Assembly: GCA_964016875.1 (NCBI GenBank)
Contig: OZ024724.1
Location: 34,123,786-34,187,785, forward strand
Reading direction: 5' to 3'
DNA length: 64,000 bases
Origin: Fallopia convolvulus
Lineage: Eukaryota > Streptophyta > Magnoliopsida > Caryophyllales > Polygonaceae
Shown here: positions 10,349 to 21,801 of the stretch, one piece after another
Layout of the letters: the number at the start of each line of letters is the position of its first letter
Position numbering within the stretch: position 1 is the stretch's first letter
Translations under genes and position numbers: made by a program
Notes under the pieces: generated by a model
Seen by the model: only the letters and a program-made list of their open reading frames with translations
Databases searched by the model: none
What the model was told of the DNA's origin: nothing

Positions 10349-10564
10349 ATTGCATACTAGCTATTTGCTTGAACTGCATATTTTCCTTATCTATCATTAG
10401 CACACCATATCTACACCATTACTCCCTCATTTCAACCCAAAAACTGAATTAGTTGATTGGATTGCTTTGAGGAAAGTTTTGGCTTGATTAAGGTGTGATA
10501 TTGCTTGTTGTTATTTGCTTTAGAACACACTACTCTCTCTCGTTTTCTTGCTTGTTTCAGGACA

Positions 10565-11915
10565 ATGGTGATTCCAAACGAGCCTAACCCGGCTGAACTG
10601 AATCTCACTAAGGAGGCAATCGACTTCATTAGGTTGTCCATTAGTGAGAGCATAAGAGATGGGCAACAACAAGATGCAGAGATTGCAACTGCGACCTTAA
10701 ACCCGAGAATGCAGCGTATTGAGGAGCAACTTGCAATGTTAATTGAAGCATCTCAAGCAAGTCAAAAAGTTGCCCTTGCAATTAAGCTTTCTAGTAACCT
10801 GAATAATGCCTCAGCTAGCAACAAAGGCAAACAACATGTAGAAGATGAAGAGCATGATGTGCTTGCTAGGTACAACAAAGACCATGATCTACCTGGTCAA
10901 TATTCACCAAATGGCAGCCGAGGTAGTGGAAGAGGCAACGAGGTGAGGCAACCGCCGGTTACACACCAACAACTCTATACTCAGCAATTGGCACGGTTTC
11001 CTCAAGCCACTCATTATCAACAACAACAATACAGCAATCCTTTTGAAGATGTGACTTATGGCTATCCCGGGGAAGAAAGACGCCCATGGCATCCTCCACT
11101 TGATTATTTTTACAACCAAGCTGAGGTTGTAGAAGATATTCCACCCGCTTATGGAGTACAAAGGCCAGCCAAAAACAACAACAATCAGAATGTCAATCAA
11201 ATTGGCAAGCGTGATATAAAGATCAAGATAGAGCCATTCAGCACAGAGCTCAATCCGGAGAAGTATCTAGAGTGGGAACAAGCTACCAACTTCATCCTAG
11301 ATCGCATGGGCAATGAAGAATGGGAGAAAGTTGTTGTTGTTGTTATTCACTTTGTTGGGACCGCTAGAAATTGGTGGTTCCGAATGAAGGAGGATAGAAT
11401 TAGAAAGGCCTTGGGGCCAACTGAAGTTTGTCATGAGGAAGAAGTATGTGCCTGAAGAACACACCGAGCACATGAGGCTTAAAGTTGTCACATGCAAACA
11501 AGGAACCAAGTCTCGAACCGAGTTCTTCAATGAGCTTGAAGATTTGAGCTTCAAGGCTGGAATTCATCATTCCCAAAGGTCTCTAAGGACCCAATTCATG
11601 GCTGGACTGAATCAATCCATTAAAGACACACTTGAGACTAAACAAATCAAGAAGGAAGCATGGAACGCACCAAAGAGGTATTCTTCTAATCCTAGCTCAA
11701 ATTCTAATTCTTATTCTTTTAACCCTTCTTTGCAGCAAAAGGGAGCTTTTAGCACACCTAAACCAGCAGGTTCTCAAGGCCAAGGATGTCCCACAAATGC
11801 ACCTCAAATGCAACAAAGGGCACATGACATAGTTTGTTACAAATGCCAAGGTAGAGGTCATTATGCTAAGGATTGTCCAAATCAGAAACAAGTGCTCCTT
11901 ACCACCAATGGGTGA
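10565..11915 (+). pseudogene. Gag of Y1
   Basis: The start ATG at 10565 (MVIPNEPNP) is chosen because Y2 has the same start at 41192. The frame runs through a Gln/Asn-rich middle to the retrotransposon gag domain (PEKYLEWEQATNFI, TARNWWFRM), then shifts near 11425 where about 16 bases present in Y2 are missing. It continues at 11433 with QGTKSRTEFFNELEDL and a CCHC knuckle CYKCQGRGHYAKDC. It stops at 11913-11915, where Y2 has GGA instead of TGA. The role would be particle formation and RNA packaging. Confidence 0.8.
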
Positions 11916-12026
11916 TATGTGAGTGATGAAGAAATACATGAAAATCAAGTGGAGGAGGAGAAAAATGGACAAGAACAAGAGGACGTGGAGGCCATCTAAC
12001 TAGATTGTACAGAACAGCCTTTAACC

Positions 12027-12742
12027 TTGGTAACCATGTGTACTCTTACTTTACAAGACACACCTAGGCTAGATCAAAGGGAAAATATTTTTCATACTAG
12101 GTGTATTGTGAAGAATCAAGTGTTATGCATGATAATTGATAGTGGTAACTACTGTAACACTATAAATGCTAAAGTAGTTGATCACTTGCAATTAAAAACT
12201 CAACCTAGGGCTACTAGTAATGGTCTCAATGGTATTAACGACTCAGATGGTTCTAATCTAGTTACTCATCAGTGCTTAGTCCGTGTTTCCATTGGCAATA
12301 TGTTGATGATATCATGTTTGATGTGGTAAACATGGAATGCACTCATATCTTGTTAGGTAGACCATGGTTATTCGTTAGGAGAGTTATTTATGATGGCATG
12401 CTTAAGACCTATTTGTTTAACTATGACGGGAGGAGAGTGTCTCTTCTACCATTGTCGCCCCAAAAAGTCTTACTGGACCATGTACGACCAGATCAAGCTA
12501 GGGCTCTTAGGCATGCGAAGGAAGAGAAGGAAGAGGCCGAAACTACGGCAAAGGCGGCGTCGCACTGCTCGGCGCCCGGGGCATCTACAAACAACACCGG
12601 CATTTCCCAATCTCCATCTGGGCATTCTGGCTCAAATTTTAGGGCCACATCAAAACAAGTGGAGCTACTGATTGGGATGAAAAACGCCGAGAAAAAGGGC
12701 TTAATTCGTCAAAAGTGCCGAACCACACAGCAGTGCACCTGA
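12027..12742 (+). pseudogene. Aspartic protease region of Y1
   Basis: IIDSGNYCNTINAKV (around 12130-12175) is the protease active-site block (DSG). A frameshift near 12295 joins it to a second frame that ends at 12742 and includes MECTHILLGRPWL, the conserved end of retropepsin-like domains (ILGRPW). The linker after it is charged and Ala-rich and diverges in frame from Y2. Not functional as it stands. Confidence 0.7.
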
Positions 12743-13028
12743 GACGAAAACGGAGCTATCTCCCAAACCACTCGAGCGTTTTGACTAAAAATTTGGAACC
12801 AATTCAGAGACTCAGAGAGATACAAATCAGAAAGAAGAACGCAAGAAAAAAGAGCCAAAAATCAGCTTAAAAGGCTGTGTAGAAAAGCGCCCTCTAGTAG
12901 CACAGTCTAGTACTTCTTTCCCTACTTCTTTTTGTTTACTTCTTATGAGGAAAGAAATAGTAATTCTTAGTCAAGACATCTCACATCATTCAAAGTGTAT
13001 TCAGGATCTATTATAGGAATTTGAAGAT

Positions 13029-14332
13029 GTGATGCCTGAAGAGTTGCCACAAGGCCTTCCACCAATTAGAGGTAGTCCAGAGGAGACCAATGAGTTACAA
13101 AGACAAGTGCAAGACCTCATGGACAAGGGTTATGTACGTGAGTCACTTAGGCCCTGCACGGTTCTGGTGATATTGGTGGCAAAGAAGGATGGCACTTGGA
13201 GAATGTGTGTGGATTGCAGGGCGATCAACCAAATAACAATTAAGTACCATCATCCCATTCCTAGATTAGATTATATGCTTGATGAAATGCACGGTGCTAA
13301 TTTCTTTTCAAAAAATGATTTAAGAAGTGGGTACCATCAAATTAGAATGAGGGAAGGGGATGAATGGAAAACAACTTTTAAGACTAAGTAATGCCTTTCA
13401 GATTAACTAATGCACCTAGTACTTTCATTAGGCTTATGAACCATGTTTTGAGAAGATACTTCGGAAAATTTGTTTTTGTCTACTTTGATGATATCTTAGT
13501 TTATAGAAAAACTTTGCATGAACATGTAGACCATCTTAGGGTTGTTTTGGACACTTTAAGATTAGAAAAGCTTTTTGTTAATTTAAAGGAGTGTTCTTTT
13601 TGCTTGGAGTCTATTGTTTTTCTTGGTTTCGTTGTGTCTAAAGGTGGATTGAAGGTAGATGAAGACAAAATCAAGGCTATAAAGGAGTGGCCACAGCCGA
13701 CTACCCCTACAATGGTGCGCTCATGTCTCGGCTTGACTGGCTTCTATAGAAGGTTTGTGCGTGATTTTAGCACAATTGCAGCCCCTCTCCATGAGCTTAC
13801 AAAGAAGGAACGCCTTCAACACAAATGGAGAGAGCAACAAGAGAACGCCTTCAACACATTGAAAGACAGGTTGTGCAACGCCCCGGTGCTCCAACTCCCT
13901 GATTTCTCCAAAGCATTCGAGATTGAGGTTGATGCATCAGGCCATGGCATAGGAGGCTTCCTCTTGCAAGATAAGAAATCCATAGCTTGCTTTAGTGAAA
14001 AGCTTAGTGGGGCTGAGTTGAATTACCCTACATATGATAAAGAACTGTATGCTTTAATTAGGGTTTTGAAAACTTGGTCTCATTATTTGTGGCCTACGGA
14101 GTTTGTTATTCATTCTGATCATGAGGCCTTGAAGTATTTGAAAGGCCAATCCAGACTTAGTAGGCGACATGCAATATGGGTTGAATTCATGGAGACCTTT
14201 TCTTATGTTGTAAAGCATAAGAAAGGGAAAGAGAATGTGGTAGTTGACGCCCTTTCTCGCAGGTACGTTCTCTTGACCCAATGTGATGTGAAAATCCTTG
14301 GATTAGCAATGATTAAAGAGTTTATATGCTAG
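13029..14332 (+). pseudogene. Reverse transcriptase-RNase H of Y1
   Basis: The first frame (13029-13391) shows KDGTWRMCVDCRAIN and DLRSGYHQIRM. A deletion of about 25 bases between short direct repeats AAGTA then removes the YGLYKWLV block seen in Y2 and shifts frame. The second frame (13391-14332) has NAPSTFIRLMN, YFDDILVY (catalytic Asp pair), GLTGFYRRFV, and RNase H landmarks EVDASGHGIGG and HSDHEALKYL. Part of the front of RT is also missing compared with Y2 (the stretch around IEHQIDLVPDASLP). Confidence 0.8.
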
Positions 14333-14366
14333 TGATCCTCACTTTGCTGAAATTTATAAGAATCGC

Positions 14367-15683
14367 ATGTCTAGGGTTGAAATAAATTCCTACTTTATTC
14401 ATGATGGTTATTTTTTTAAGGCTGGAAAATTATGCATACCTTCATCTAGTATACGTAGGCTTCTATCTAAAGAGGTTCATGAATCAAGAGGACATAGAGG
14501 GCTAGAAAAAACATTAGAAGGTTTAATCGAGACTAAACCCTCATGGTTTGTACCAGCCCTTACCTATTCCTAGTTCACCTTGGGGGGACATTTCTATGGA
14601 CTTCATTGTTGGATTGCCTAGAACTAGGAAATGTGGAGATTCAATTTTTGTTGTAGTAGACTGTTTTTCAAAGATGGATCATTTTATTCCATGTCACACG
14701 ACTGATGATGTTGTGCATATTGCTAATTTGTTCTTTAGAGAAGTTGTTAGATTGCATGGCATTCCTTGTTCTATTGTTTCAGATCGTGATGCTATGTTTT
14801 TGAGTTATTTTTGGAAAAGTTTGTGGTCTAAGTTGGGAACTAAGCTGTTATTTTCTACTTCATGTCATCCACAAACTGATGGGCAAACTGAAGTAACAAA
14901 TAGAACGTTAGGCGTTTTACATAGAACTATGCTGAAGCAAACCTCAAACGTTGGGAAGATGTTTTGCCTTTTGTGGAGTTTGCTTATAACAGGTCAATCC
15001 ATTCAGCTACAAAAATGACCCCTTTTGAGGTTGTTTATGGGCTGAATCCAAGGACGCCAATGGATTGGATGCCTCAGCCATACAAGGGAAAAGAGAGCTT
15101 TGAAGCTGACAAGAGGGTTGAGTTTGTGAAGAAGCGACATGAGAGAACTAAGATGCATTTAGAGAGGAAATCAATGTAGTACAAGGCCCATGCTGACAAG
15201 GGGCGAAAACAAGTAATCTTTGAAGAAGGTGATCTTGTTTGGGTGCATCTTAGGAAGGTGAGGTTCCCACATCAAAGGAAGAATAAGCTAGATCAGCGTG
15301 GAGATGGACCATTTCGAGTCATCAGGAGAATCGACCCTAATGCCTATCAAATTGATATGCCTAGTGAGTACAGTGTCCATCCGACGTTTAATGTGGCTGA
15401 TATATCTCTGTATGTGCTAGATCTGGATTCCGACGTCAAATTAGAGACGATTCGAGCTCAAGTGGAGGAGAATGATGCAATGAAACCAGCCATGTCTCCT
15501 ACCAATGTTGATGAATTGATTCGAGTGCCTTTTGACGGACCAATCACAAGAAGTCGAGCTAAGCAGATTGCTCAAGGCAAAACCACAATCTTAGTTCGAT
15601 TGATAGCGGTTGTTGAAGAGCCAAGCAAGACAAGATGGGTCTCGTGCATTCGGCATCAACTAAGCCCGGATTCAATGGATTAA
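14367..15683 (+). pseudogene. Integrase of Y1
   Basis: The N-terminal HHCC domain is incomplete: the His pair region SRGHRGLEKT is present, but about 90 bases with the CVVC pair of Y2 are deleted. The core shows SMDFIVGLP (first Asp), IVSDRDAMF (second Asp) and GQTEVTNRT (Glu) over several frames (14548-15018, 14964-15179). The tail (15243-15683) has the GPY/F-like RGDGPFRVI, HPTFNVADIS and GPITRSRAK. The last codons read SPDSMD. At least three frameshifts or stops separate the pieces. Confidence 0.8.
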
Positions 15684-15828
15684 TAATATGGGCGTGTTTC
15701 ACACTATTTTCTTATTTAGAAACATGTATTAGCTTGTCTCACTTTATGGCTGAATTTAGTAAGTGACCGGGTTAGATAAGTTATTACATGTGTCAAAGTC
15801 AACCCTTTGACTTGACCAATCTAAATAG
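15684..15828 (+). other. Short 3' noncoding region of Y1
   Basis: The 145 bases between the integrase stop and the presumed LTR are shared with Y2 (47871-48016) and Y3 (17602-17748). I do not see a clear polypurine tract, so the exact LTR start in this family is unresolved. Confidence 0.5.
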
Positions 15829-16353
15829 TGGAAAATATCAGTTTTATTTATTTTATTATGATAGGCCTGTGTTTGTTAGTTTGTTAGAGATATTTTCAAG
15901 CACTAGGCTTATGTTAGTTGGTTGATAATCTCTCTCCTATATTTTTGTTATTTGTTAGATATTTTAAGGTTGTTAGGATATTTTCCTTAAAGAAATAAAT
16001 CAGCCATGATTTATTTTATTTAAGGAGAATCTAGTTTGTTATAGCTGTAGATATTTTGTTATATCTTGGAAACCAAGACATGTGCCTCACTCTATCTATT
16101 AGGGCCGGCCATAGGGGTGCCTTGCTCTCCAAGGAAGTCTCTTGTATTCTACTATTTATACTTTGCAATTTATGTTTAAGAAAATTAGCTACTATTTATA
16201 CTTTGCAATCTAAGTTTAATAAAATTAGCTTGAGATGAGATAAACCCTAAGAAAGGTTTATCTCGTTCTTGGGCTAAAAAATACACGTGTGTTGCTTGAT
16301 ATTGCTGAACTCGAGATCATCTTCATCAATCGATCATCATCATTCAATCTCAC

Positions 16354-16398
<45 letters not shown>

Positions 16399-16695
16399 TT
16401 TGTTTGAATTGGTTTATTGACTTAGTCAATTGGGATTGTTCTAGATTCGATTGTTAAAGATCAATCTAGTTAATCAATCAGATTTAGCGTTAGAGCCAAT
16501 CTGATTGAACTATCAAAATTGATTGTTTCAATTTATCAATTGGTTGATTTAATTCATATTCATGTTCGAACTTCTGTTACTTGGGTTACAAGTCATCTAA
16601 TTTTCGAGAGCTTTGTAGGTTTGAATTCGGTTACTAGGCACTTGTTGGGTCAAATACGAGATTACTAAGGAGCATTCCGAGGCAGTCACGTATCA
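15829..16695 (+). repeat. 3' LTR of Y1
   Basis: The right end CACGTATCA at 16695 is fixed by comparison with the Y2 5' LTR, where the same end is followed by the primer site. The left end is placed at the TG of TGGAAAATATC but could lie up to about 145 bases earlier. It contains an AT-rich body, a long CT microsatellite and a GTTAGAGCCAAT block shared with the other Y LTRs. Confidence 0.7.
16356..16394 (+). repeat. (CT)n microsatellite
   Basis: Nearly 20 CT dinucleotides occur in the Y1 LTR; the Y2 and Y3/Y2 LTRs have only a short TCTCTTTCTCTC at this place, so the run expanded in this copy. Confidence 0.9.
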
Positions 16696-17392
16696 TTATA
16701 TCCAAATCTCACTTGATTTTAGTGAAAATCGACAACACACAACATCCAAGAGAAATAGGAAGATGGGGTGCTAGGCTGATCGACACAAGAATGAGATTAA
16801 TGACACAATGATAACGAAATCAAAGAAGATAGATTTGGAACAAAAGGAAGAATCAAACCTTGATTAAGCCTTTCTCACCTTGATTTCCTTAACCAAGAAT
16901 GCACTTGGAGTGGTTTGTTAGGTGAGGTATGGGTTGGCTTTTTGTGAAGGCTCGTAAATGTTCTCCAATGGCGTCCAGCAATAGAAGAGAGGAGACGAAG
17001 GAAAACTCTTGCACAATTTAATTACAAATATGCAAGTGAAATAAAATGCTTATGATATGATATGACTTGAAAGAAAGAGAGGAAATAAAACTGATTTCTG
17101 ATTTTTGCTTCTTCTTCTTCTTTTTTTTGACTTTTTTTTGACTTTTCTTTCTTTTCTTTTTTTTTTGAATCAGAAATAATATCAGATAATTATAGAAAAA
17201 TTAGGAAATAAAATGCTAATCTATGACGCAATATCTATGTGCAAGAAAAGACATAAAAACATGGCTGAAAAGAATTGAGTTGGACGTTGGAGTTGGCGTG
17301 GTCAAACCTTAAATAAAGGAGTGAAAATAGGAGGTGAGGCAAGTATGGGGCGTGGGAGGTTTGAAGTTTGAATGAGTCTTGCTAGAAAATAT
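16696..17392. other. Unassigned intergenic sequence
   Basis: About 700 bases lie between the Y1 LTR and the Y3 fragment. I recognise no gene. A T-rich/CTT-rich tract (17107-17167) could be the complement of a poly(A) tail of a retrosequence, but no target duplication was identified. Confidence 0.5.
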
Positions 17393-17748
17393 GGTGCAAT
17401 GAAGCCAGCCATGTCTCCTACCGACGTCAATGAGTTGATTCGAGTGCCTTCTGACGGACCAATCACAAGGAGTCGAGCTAAGAAGATTGCTCAAGGCACA
17501 ATAGCAATCTTGGTTTGATTGGCAGCTGTTCTTGAAGAGCCAAGCAAGACGAAGTGGGTCTCGTGCATTCGACATCAATTGAGCCCGGATTCCATGGATT
17601 AGTTACAAGGGCCGAAACTCGCATTAATTCCTTATTTAGAAACATGTATTAATTTGTCTCACTTTAGGGCTGAATTTAGTAAGTGACCGGGTGAGATAAG
17701 TTGGTATATGGGTCAAAGTCAACCCTTTGACTTGATCAATCTAAAGAG
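17393..17748 (+). mobile_element. 3' end of a third Y-family copy (Y3)
   Basis: Starting at TGGTGCAATGAAGCC this stretch matches the last 200 bases of Y2 pol (47667-47870, up to SPDSMD and TAG) and the following noncoding region. It ends at 17748, where element X begins; the Y sequence resumes at 39093 on the other side of X with AATAGTG. It therefore belongs directly upstream of the LTR at 39093-39862. Confidence 0.85.
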
Positions 17749-18047
17749 TGGGTTTACATTGTTTAAGTTCAAGGAAAGTCGACCCTTGTAGATCCAAAGG
17801 ATAATCAAGGCAATACGAGTAGACCCATTGAAGGGTAGTCTCGTGGGTGTAGGCCCGAAGGTAATCACCATCGACCCCTTTTACATCTTATTAAAATACT
17901 TGACTTGGATAAAGGCTACGAGTCACGGATGAGATCCCGCTTTTCTTCAACGTATATTGCCCCTATTTCATACCAAGGGTTTTGCAATACCATTGTGGAA
18001 TAAAACGTACCAAACAAAACAATAGACGTGTTCGCAAGACACGACTA

Positions 18048-18206
18048 TTAGAACAAGCGTACCTTATTCGAGTCCCAAGATTCCTCTTCTTCCTTGAGTT
18101 GAACGAACTCATCGTCCCATGATGTGCGTGGCTCCTCCTTTACTTGGATGAATGCATCTTGCACTTCAAATTGAGGTTCCTTATTTGTTGTAGAAGACCA
18201 ATCCAT
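18048..18206 (-). CDS. Small acidic ORF in X left LTR (52 aa)
   Basis: Function unknown. Starts MDWSSTTNKEP and has a middle rich in Glu/Lys/Asp, ending ...WDSNKVRLF. The right LTR has the same ORF with all codons open (37048-37206). The last codons read AAG-GTACGC, which looks like a plant 5' splice site, so the ORF may be a first exon rather than a complete protein. No expression evidence. Confidence 0.35.
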   Translation of the reverse strand: MDWSSTTNKEPQFEVQDAFIQVKEEPRTSWDDEFVQLKEEEESWDSNKVRLF

Positions 18207-18406
18207 GATGCCACACTTGTGTTTGAATCACTCGTGTATTCCCACTCAAAACACGACAAGGTTTTCTTGATAACTTGTGTGTTTTCTCACCGATTTCTTG
18301 TGGACAAAGGTTCTGATTTTTCGTGCCTTTCTTACCATGAAAATGGCCGACAATCCACCCTTAAATAGGCTTGGAAAACTGTCCAAAATCGGTTGTCCAA
18401 AAATTT

Positions 18407-18460
18407 TTGTGCAACCGATTGGTAACCGCCTTTGAAGGCAGTTACCAATCGGTTGCACAA
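18407..18460. repeat. 54-base near-perfect palindrome
   Basis: Arms 18407-18432 and 18435-18460 are 26 bases each with a 2-base centre and one mismatch. Core of the right arm: TTACCAATCGGTTGCACAA. The right X LTR (near 37390-37425) keeps only the right arm. Confidence 0.9.
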
Positions 18461-18885
18461 GTGGATGACCGAGAGTGAAAGTAGGGAAATTGGTTGTAAC
18501 TTCTTCCTCTATCTTTCATTGTCATCAATTGGCGTCCATATTCAGCCCCCCTTGGACTCCAAAAGTCTTTAAATCCAGCCTATAATAAGCCCAAGAGAGA
18601 AGCCCAAAAATCAATCCAAAAACCCAAGTGTGCGGCCCAACACGCATGGCACAAGGCCCATGCCACGCGCGCATGCTTGCGGCCCAACATCCCATAGGCG
18701 CGCCCCATGGGCTGGCCCACCTAGCCCCACGCCTAGCTAGCATAGATAGGTACCTAGCTAGGTCACCTAGGTAGTGTCACTACCCCTTAGCTAGTTGAGC
18801 TGGCTTGAGCTGAGTTGAGCTAGTTGAGCTAACCTTCTAGCTAGTTGAGCTAACTCGAGCTAGTGTGAGCTAGATTGAGCTTCCA

Positions 18886-20215
18886 TGAGTATAACATAGT
18901 CAGGTTCATCCACGGGAATGAGAATAGTGATAAAGATTAGTCGATAAACTAAGAAAAACAAATAAATAACGAGCAAACCAAGTCAGGACCGAACCAAGGT
19001 GGGTCGTTCACGACCTTAAGAGGGTAGGTCCAAGGCACAATCAACGAAACACACACAAAACTAGCAAAGGTTCGAGCACGACGTTATGGGTCCAGATCGA
19101 AGCAAAGACACGAGCTTTAATCAATATAAAAGACAAATTCCAGGACTAGGGCTACCACAACGACAATCATACATGCTTCTAACAAGAACTTACAGCTATC
19201 ATGCAATTTAGATCATAGAAGAATCAACTTTCGCAAACAATTCAAGTTATTTAATCGAATTTCGCAAATTAAACAACTTTCTATCTATCCTTCAACCTAG
19301 GAATATCAATTTTCGCAAATAATCCTATTAGAACTAATCAAACAATCAACCTTACACTTTCGCTGAGATTAATTGCAAGATACACCTCAACTTTCGTAAA
19401 GGAATTTAGCACAAGATAGATAGATATGATCATCACGCATTCAAATTATGAATTCATGTTTTAGACATGCTTGATTGTGTTGGGATTTCACCCAACCCTA
19501 GAATATAAGAAAACTACTCACTCATGGCATAGAGAGACGAGAAAAAGGAAGAAGAAGACATGATCAATCCAAACCGAAATTCAAATTAAACTAAGAAGAA
19601 ATCTTACAAAAGAGTCATACTTGTTTCCCAAGTCTCCCTTCCGCTCTAGAGAGTACTTTTCAATGCCAAATAAACGATAGATCCAACCAAAGGGTTTATG
19701 CTCCCCTTTTATAAGAAAAGGAGCCCTAATTAACTAGGAAATAAGATAAAACAACCTTCCTAAAATAAAAAGATAGAATAAATCACAAAAGATCTCGGAA
19801 TAGAGAGAAAGTCCGCGCCTCACACGACCCAAATGGGTCGTGCACGACCCTCATAGGGTCGGTTCTGGGGCTTTTTCTCTGGCTTCCTTAGCTTGGTTCA
19901 TGTATGAACCCTCATAGCTCGATCTTGGGTCGATTTCTTCACCTTCCTCTTGTTTTCACTCTTCTTGGATCTTCTTCCTTAGCTTGGCAACATCAAATCT
20001 TCCTCATGGCTTGTGCACCCTCTCTTGCAATGCTCCAAACTCTTCTTTCAAGCTCCAAAACTCCTACAAAATAACACAAAAGGTGCGTAGCTCTCGAATA
20101 TCAAGGAATTATGAAAACTAAAGCAAAAAGACTCAAACACATAAAAATCAAGTACGAAAACTAACTCAATCTAATCTATTTAGACACTAAAAATCCTACC
20201 TCAAAGCGGACATCA
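18886..20215 (-). repeat. 3' LTR of A2 (46 bases missing at the outer end)
   Basis: Aligned to 30393-31718. The inner end is CGGACATCA at 20215 (TGATGTCCG on the minus strand). A TATA-like TTATAAAAGG lies near 19705-19715 on the minus strand. It contains a GTCGTGCACGAC palindrome at 19837 and a variant GGTCGTTCACGACC near 19010. Confidence 0.85.
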
Positions 20216-20230
20216 AAACACCCCATACTT
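20216..20230 (-). promoter_or_regulatory. Polypurine tract of A2
   Basis: AAGTATGGGGTGTTT on the minus strand sits directly before the LTR start TGATGTCC. GCTTGAGGACAAGC lies just upstream of it, as in A1. Confidence 0.8.
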
Positions 20231-21801
20231 AGACTTGCTTGTCCTCAAGCAATAATCATGCAAAATCAAGACACAATCTTCAAGCATAGCCTTTGTCAAA
20301 ATATTTTAAACACGTGTGAAAAAGTAGACAAGTAATTTTAACGTCATCACAATCCAACCTCACAAGGGATATTAATGTGTTTCTCTCAACTCTCATGTGT
20401 TTAGGCTATTAATATCATCTCTCAACTCAATCTTTATGCAACATCTACTTTACCATTGAGATTTATATCACCAATCTCTCTACCTAGAGAAGTCAAAACA
20501 CATCAATCATCATAAGAACTTTGGCTCAATGAAATCTTCATAGAAGACTCCATTCGGCCGGGTTGTAATGGGGCTCGGTAATAACATTAGGTAGGGAGTT
20601 ATTTTGGTCATGTGGTGCTAAATCCGGGAATCAAACTCCTAAATTTAACGCTTTAGAATCAAAACAACTCACGCACTTTCTTTCAACTTATAACCAAACA
20701 CTTTATCAATGAAACTCAATACCCTTCAATTCTCAACCCATATTCCCAAAATACACGTTATAAATACTTTGAATTCTTGGCTTGCACTTGTATTATTTTT
20801 TTTCTTTTCTTCTTCATTTTTTTTATATGCTCGAGCTACAGGGAGGTCGTGATTGACCCTCATAGGGTCGGTCCTTAGGCCTCGAATTCATGCTCTTCTT
20901 TTCTTTTTCACCATTTTTTTTCAACATGTGCCTCTTACGCCAAGAACCCTTTTACATTAAACTTTAAGAAGATGTACTCTACCCATTACAATGTAACCAC
21001 ATCCAAACCCAACCTATGCGTCACTCAACAAAAATCATTCCCAACTCATCATCTAAGCCTAATTCCCAAAAAAAGGTCAAGCTAATATGGGCTAGGGATA
21101 ATATTTTTGTGGAGCTTCAAACAAAGGCTAAGGCTAGAACGGGGCTTCAAACAGAGGAATAATATGCAGGGTGGATAAGGGAATATATGGGCTAATGAAA
21201 ATAATTTCTTAATCATAATTAACATGCATGAACGAACTCATAGCGACTTCAAGAAATAGATAACCATAACAATAACAAGAGATAAATGCATAAAGAAAGC
21301 AAATCACACATATAAAGAAGAGGGATTTCATGAAGGTCTCCCTATAAGGCCAAAATTCCTCACTTGGTAAAAATTTTGTTGGATTGCAATTACTTCTACT
21401 CAAGACACATATGCTCAATTTCATCACAAGTCAATTTTCACAATCAAAAGCAATTTCTCAAAACATGGGCTATACTACTATCCGAATATGCCAAAGGAAT
21501 TATATGATAAGCATGAAAATTAGATCTCATCATAGAACATCTAAGATGGAGCATTTCTCTATCCTAAAAATATTTTTGGATTTTTTCAACATTTTTCAAT
21601 TCTTTATTTATTTTTCGATTCTTTTTTCTTAACAAAACTAACTAACAAACAAGCAAGCAAAGCCAACACAAAAACACTCAATTATGTACAACATGTGAGA
21701 TTTCTTCTTCCCCACCCCATACTTAACTTATACAATGTCCCCATGCATGAAAATGATATGAAAAAGTAAAGAGAAAGAAGAAGAAAACTCACAAAGAACT
21801 C
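20231..21801 (-). other. 3' noncoding region of A2
   Basis: No credible gene. It contains a purine tract (minus strand, about 20787-20822), a palindrome-unit cluster (20846-20874), the 27-nt block identical to A1 (20549-20575) and a second PPT-like motif TAAGTATGGGGTGGGG on the minus strand (21710-21725), about 80 bases after the Athila ORF stop. Confidence 0.75.

Larger units (their letters stand above)
10349..16695 (+). mobile_element. Chromovirus-type Ty3/gypsy element Y1, decayed
   Basis: Gag, protease, RT-RNase H, integrase and a 3' LTR follow each other on the + strand, with many frameshifts and stops. A second copy, Y2 (39093-52975), aligns along the whole length. Leader sequence starting at 10349 matches Y2 from about 40963, so the 5' LTR and most of the leader of Y1 are cut off by the LINE. 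The integrase tail carries GPITRSRAK, which I associate with chromoviruses such as CRM/Reina-like clades; no chromodomain is visible. Clade placement is tentative. Confidence 0.8.
17749..18885 (-). repeat. X 3' LTR, left part
   Basis: Matches 36748-37818 of the right LTR. It contains a 52-codon ORF (18048-18206), a 54-base near-perfect palindrome (18407-18460), a GGCGCGCC site (18697) and an AGCTAG/TTGAGCT-rich minisatellite (about 18725-18885). It is interrupted at 18886 by A2 and continues at 31719. Confidence 0.8.

Noticed and set aside
17107..17170. SINE or processed pseudogene ending in the T-rich tract
   Set aside because: No A/B-box pair, no target duplication and no gene similarity recognised.
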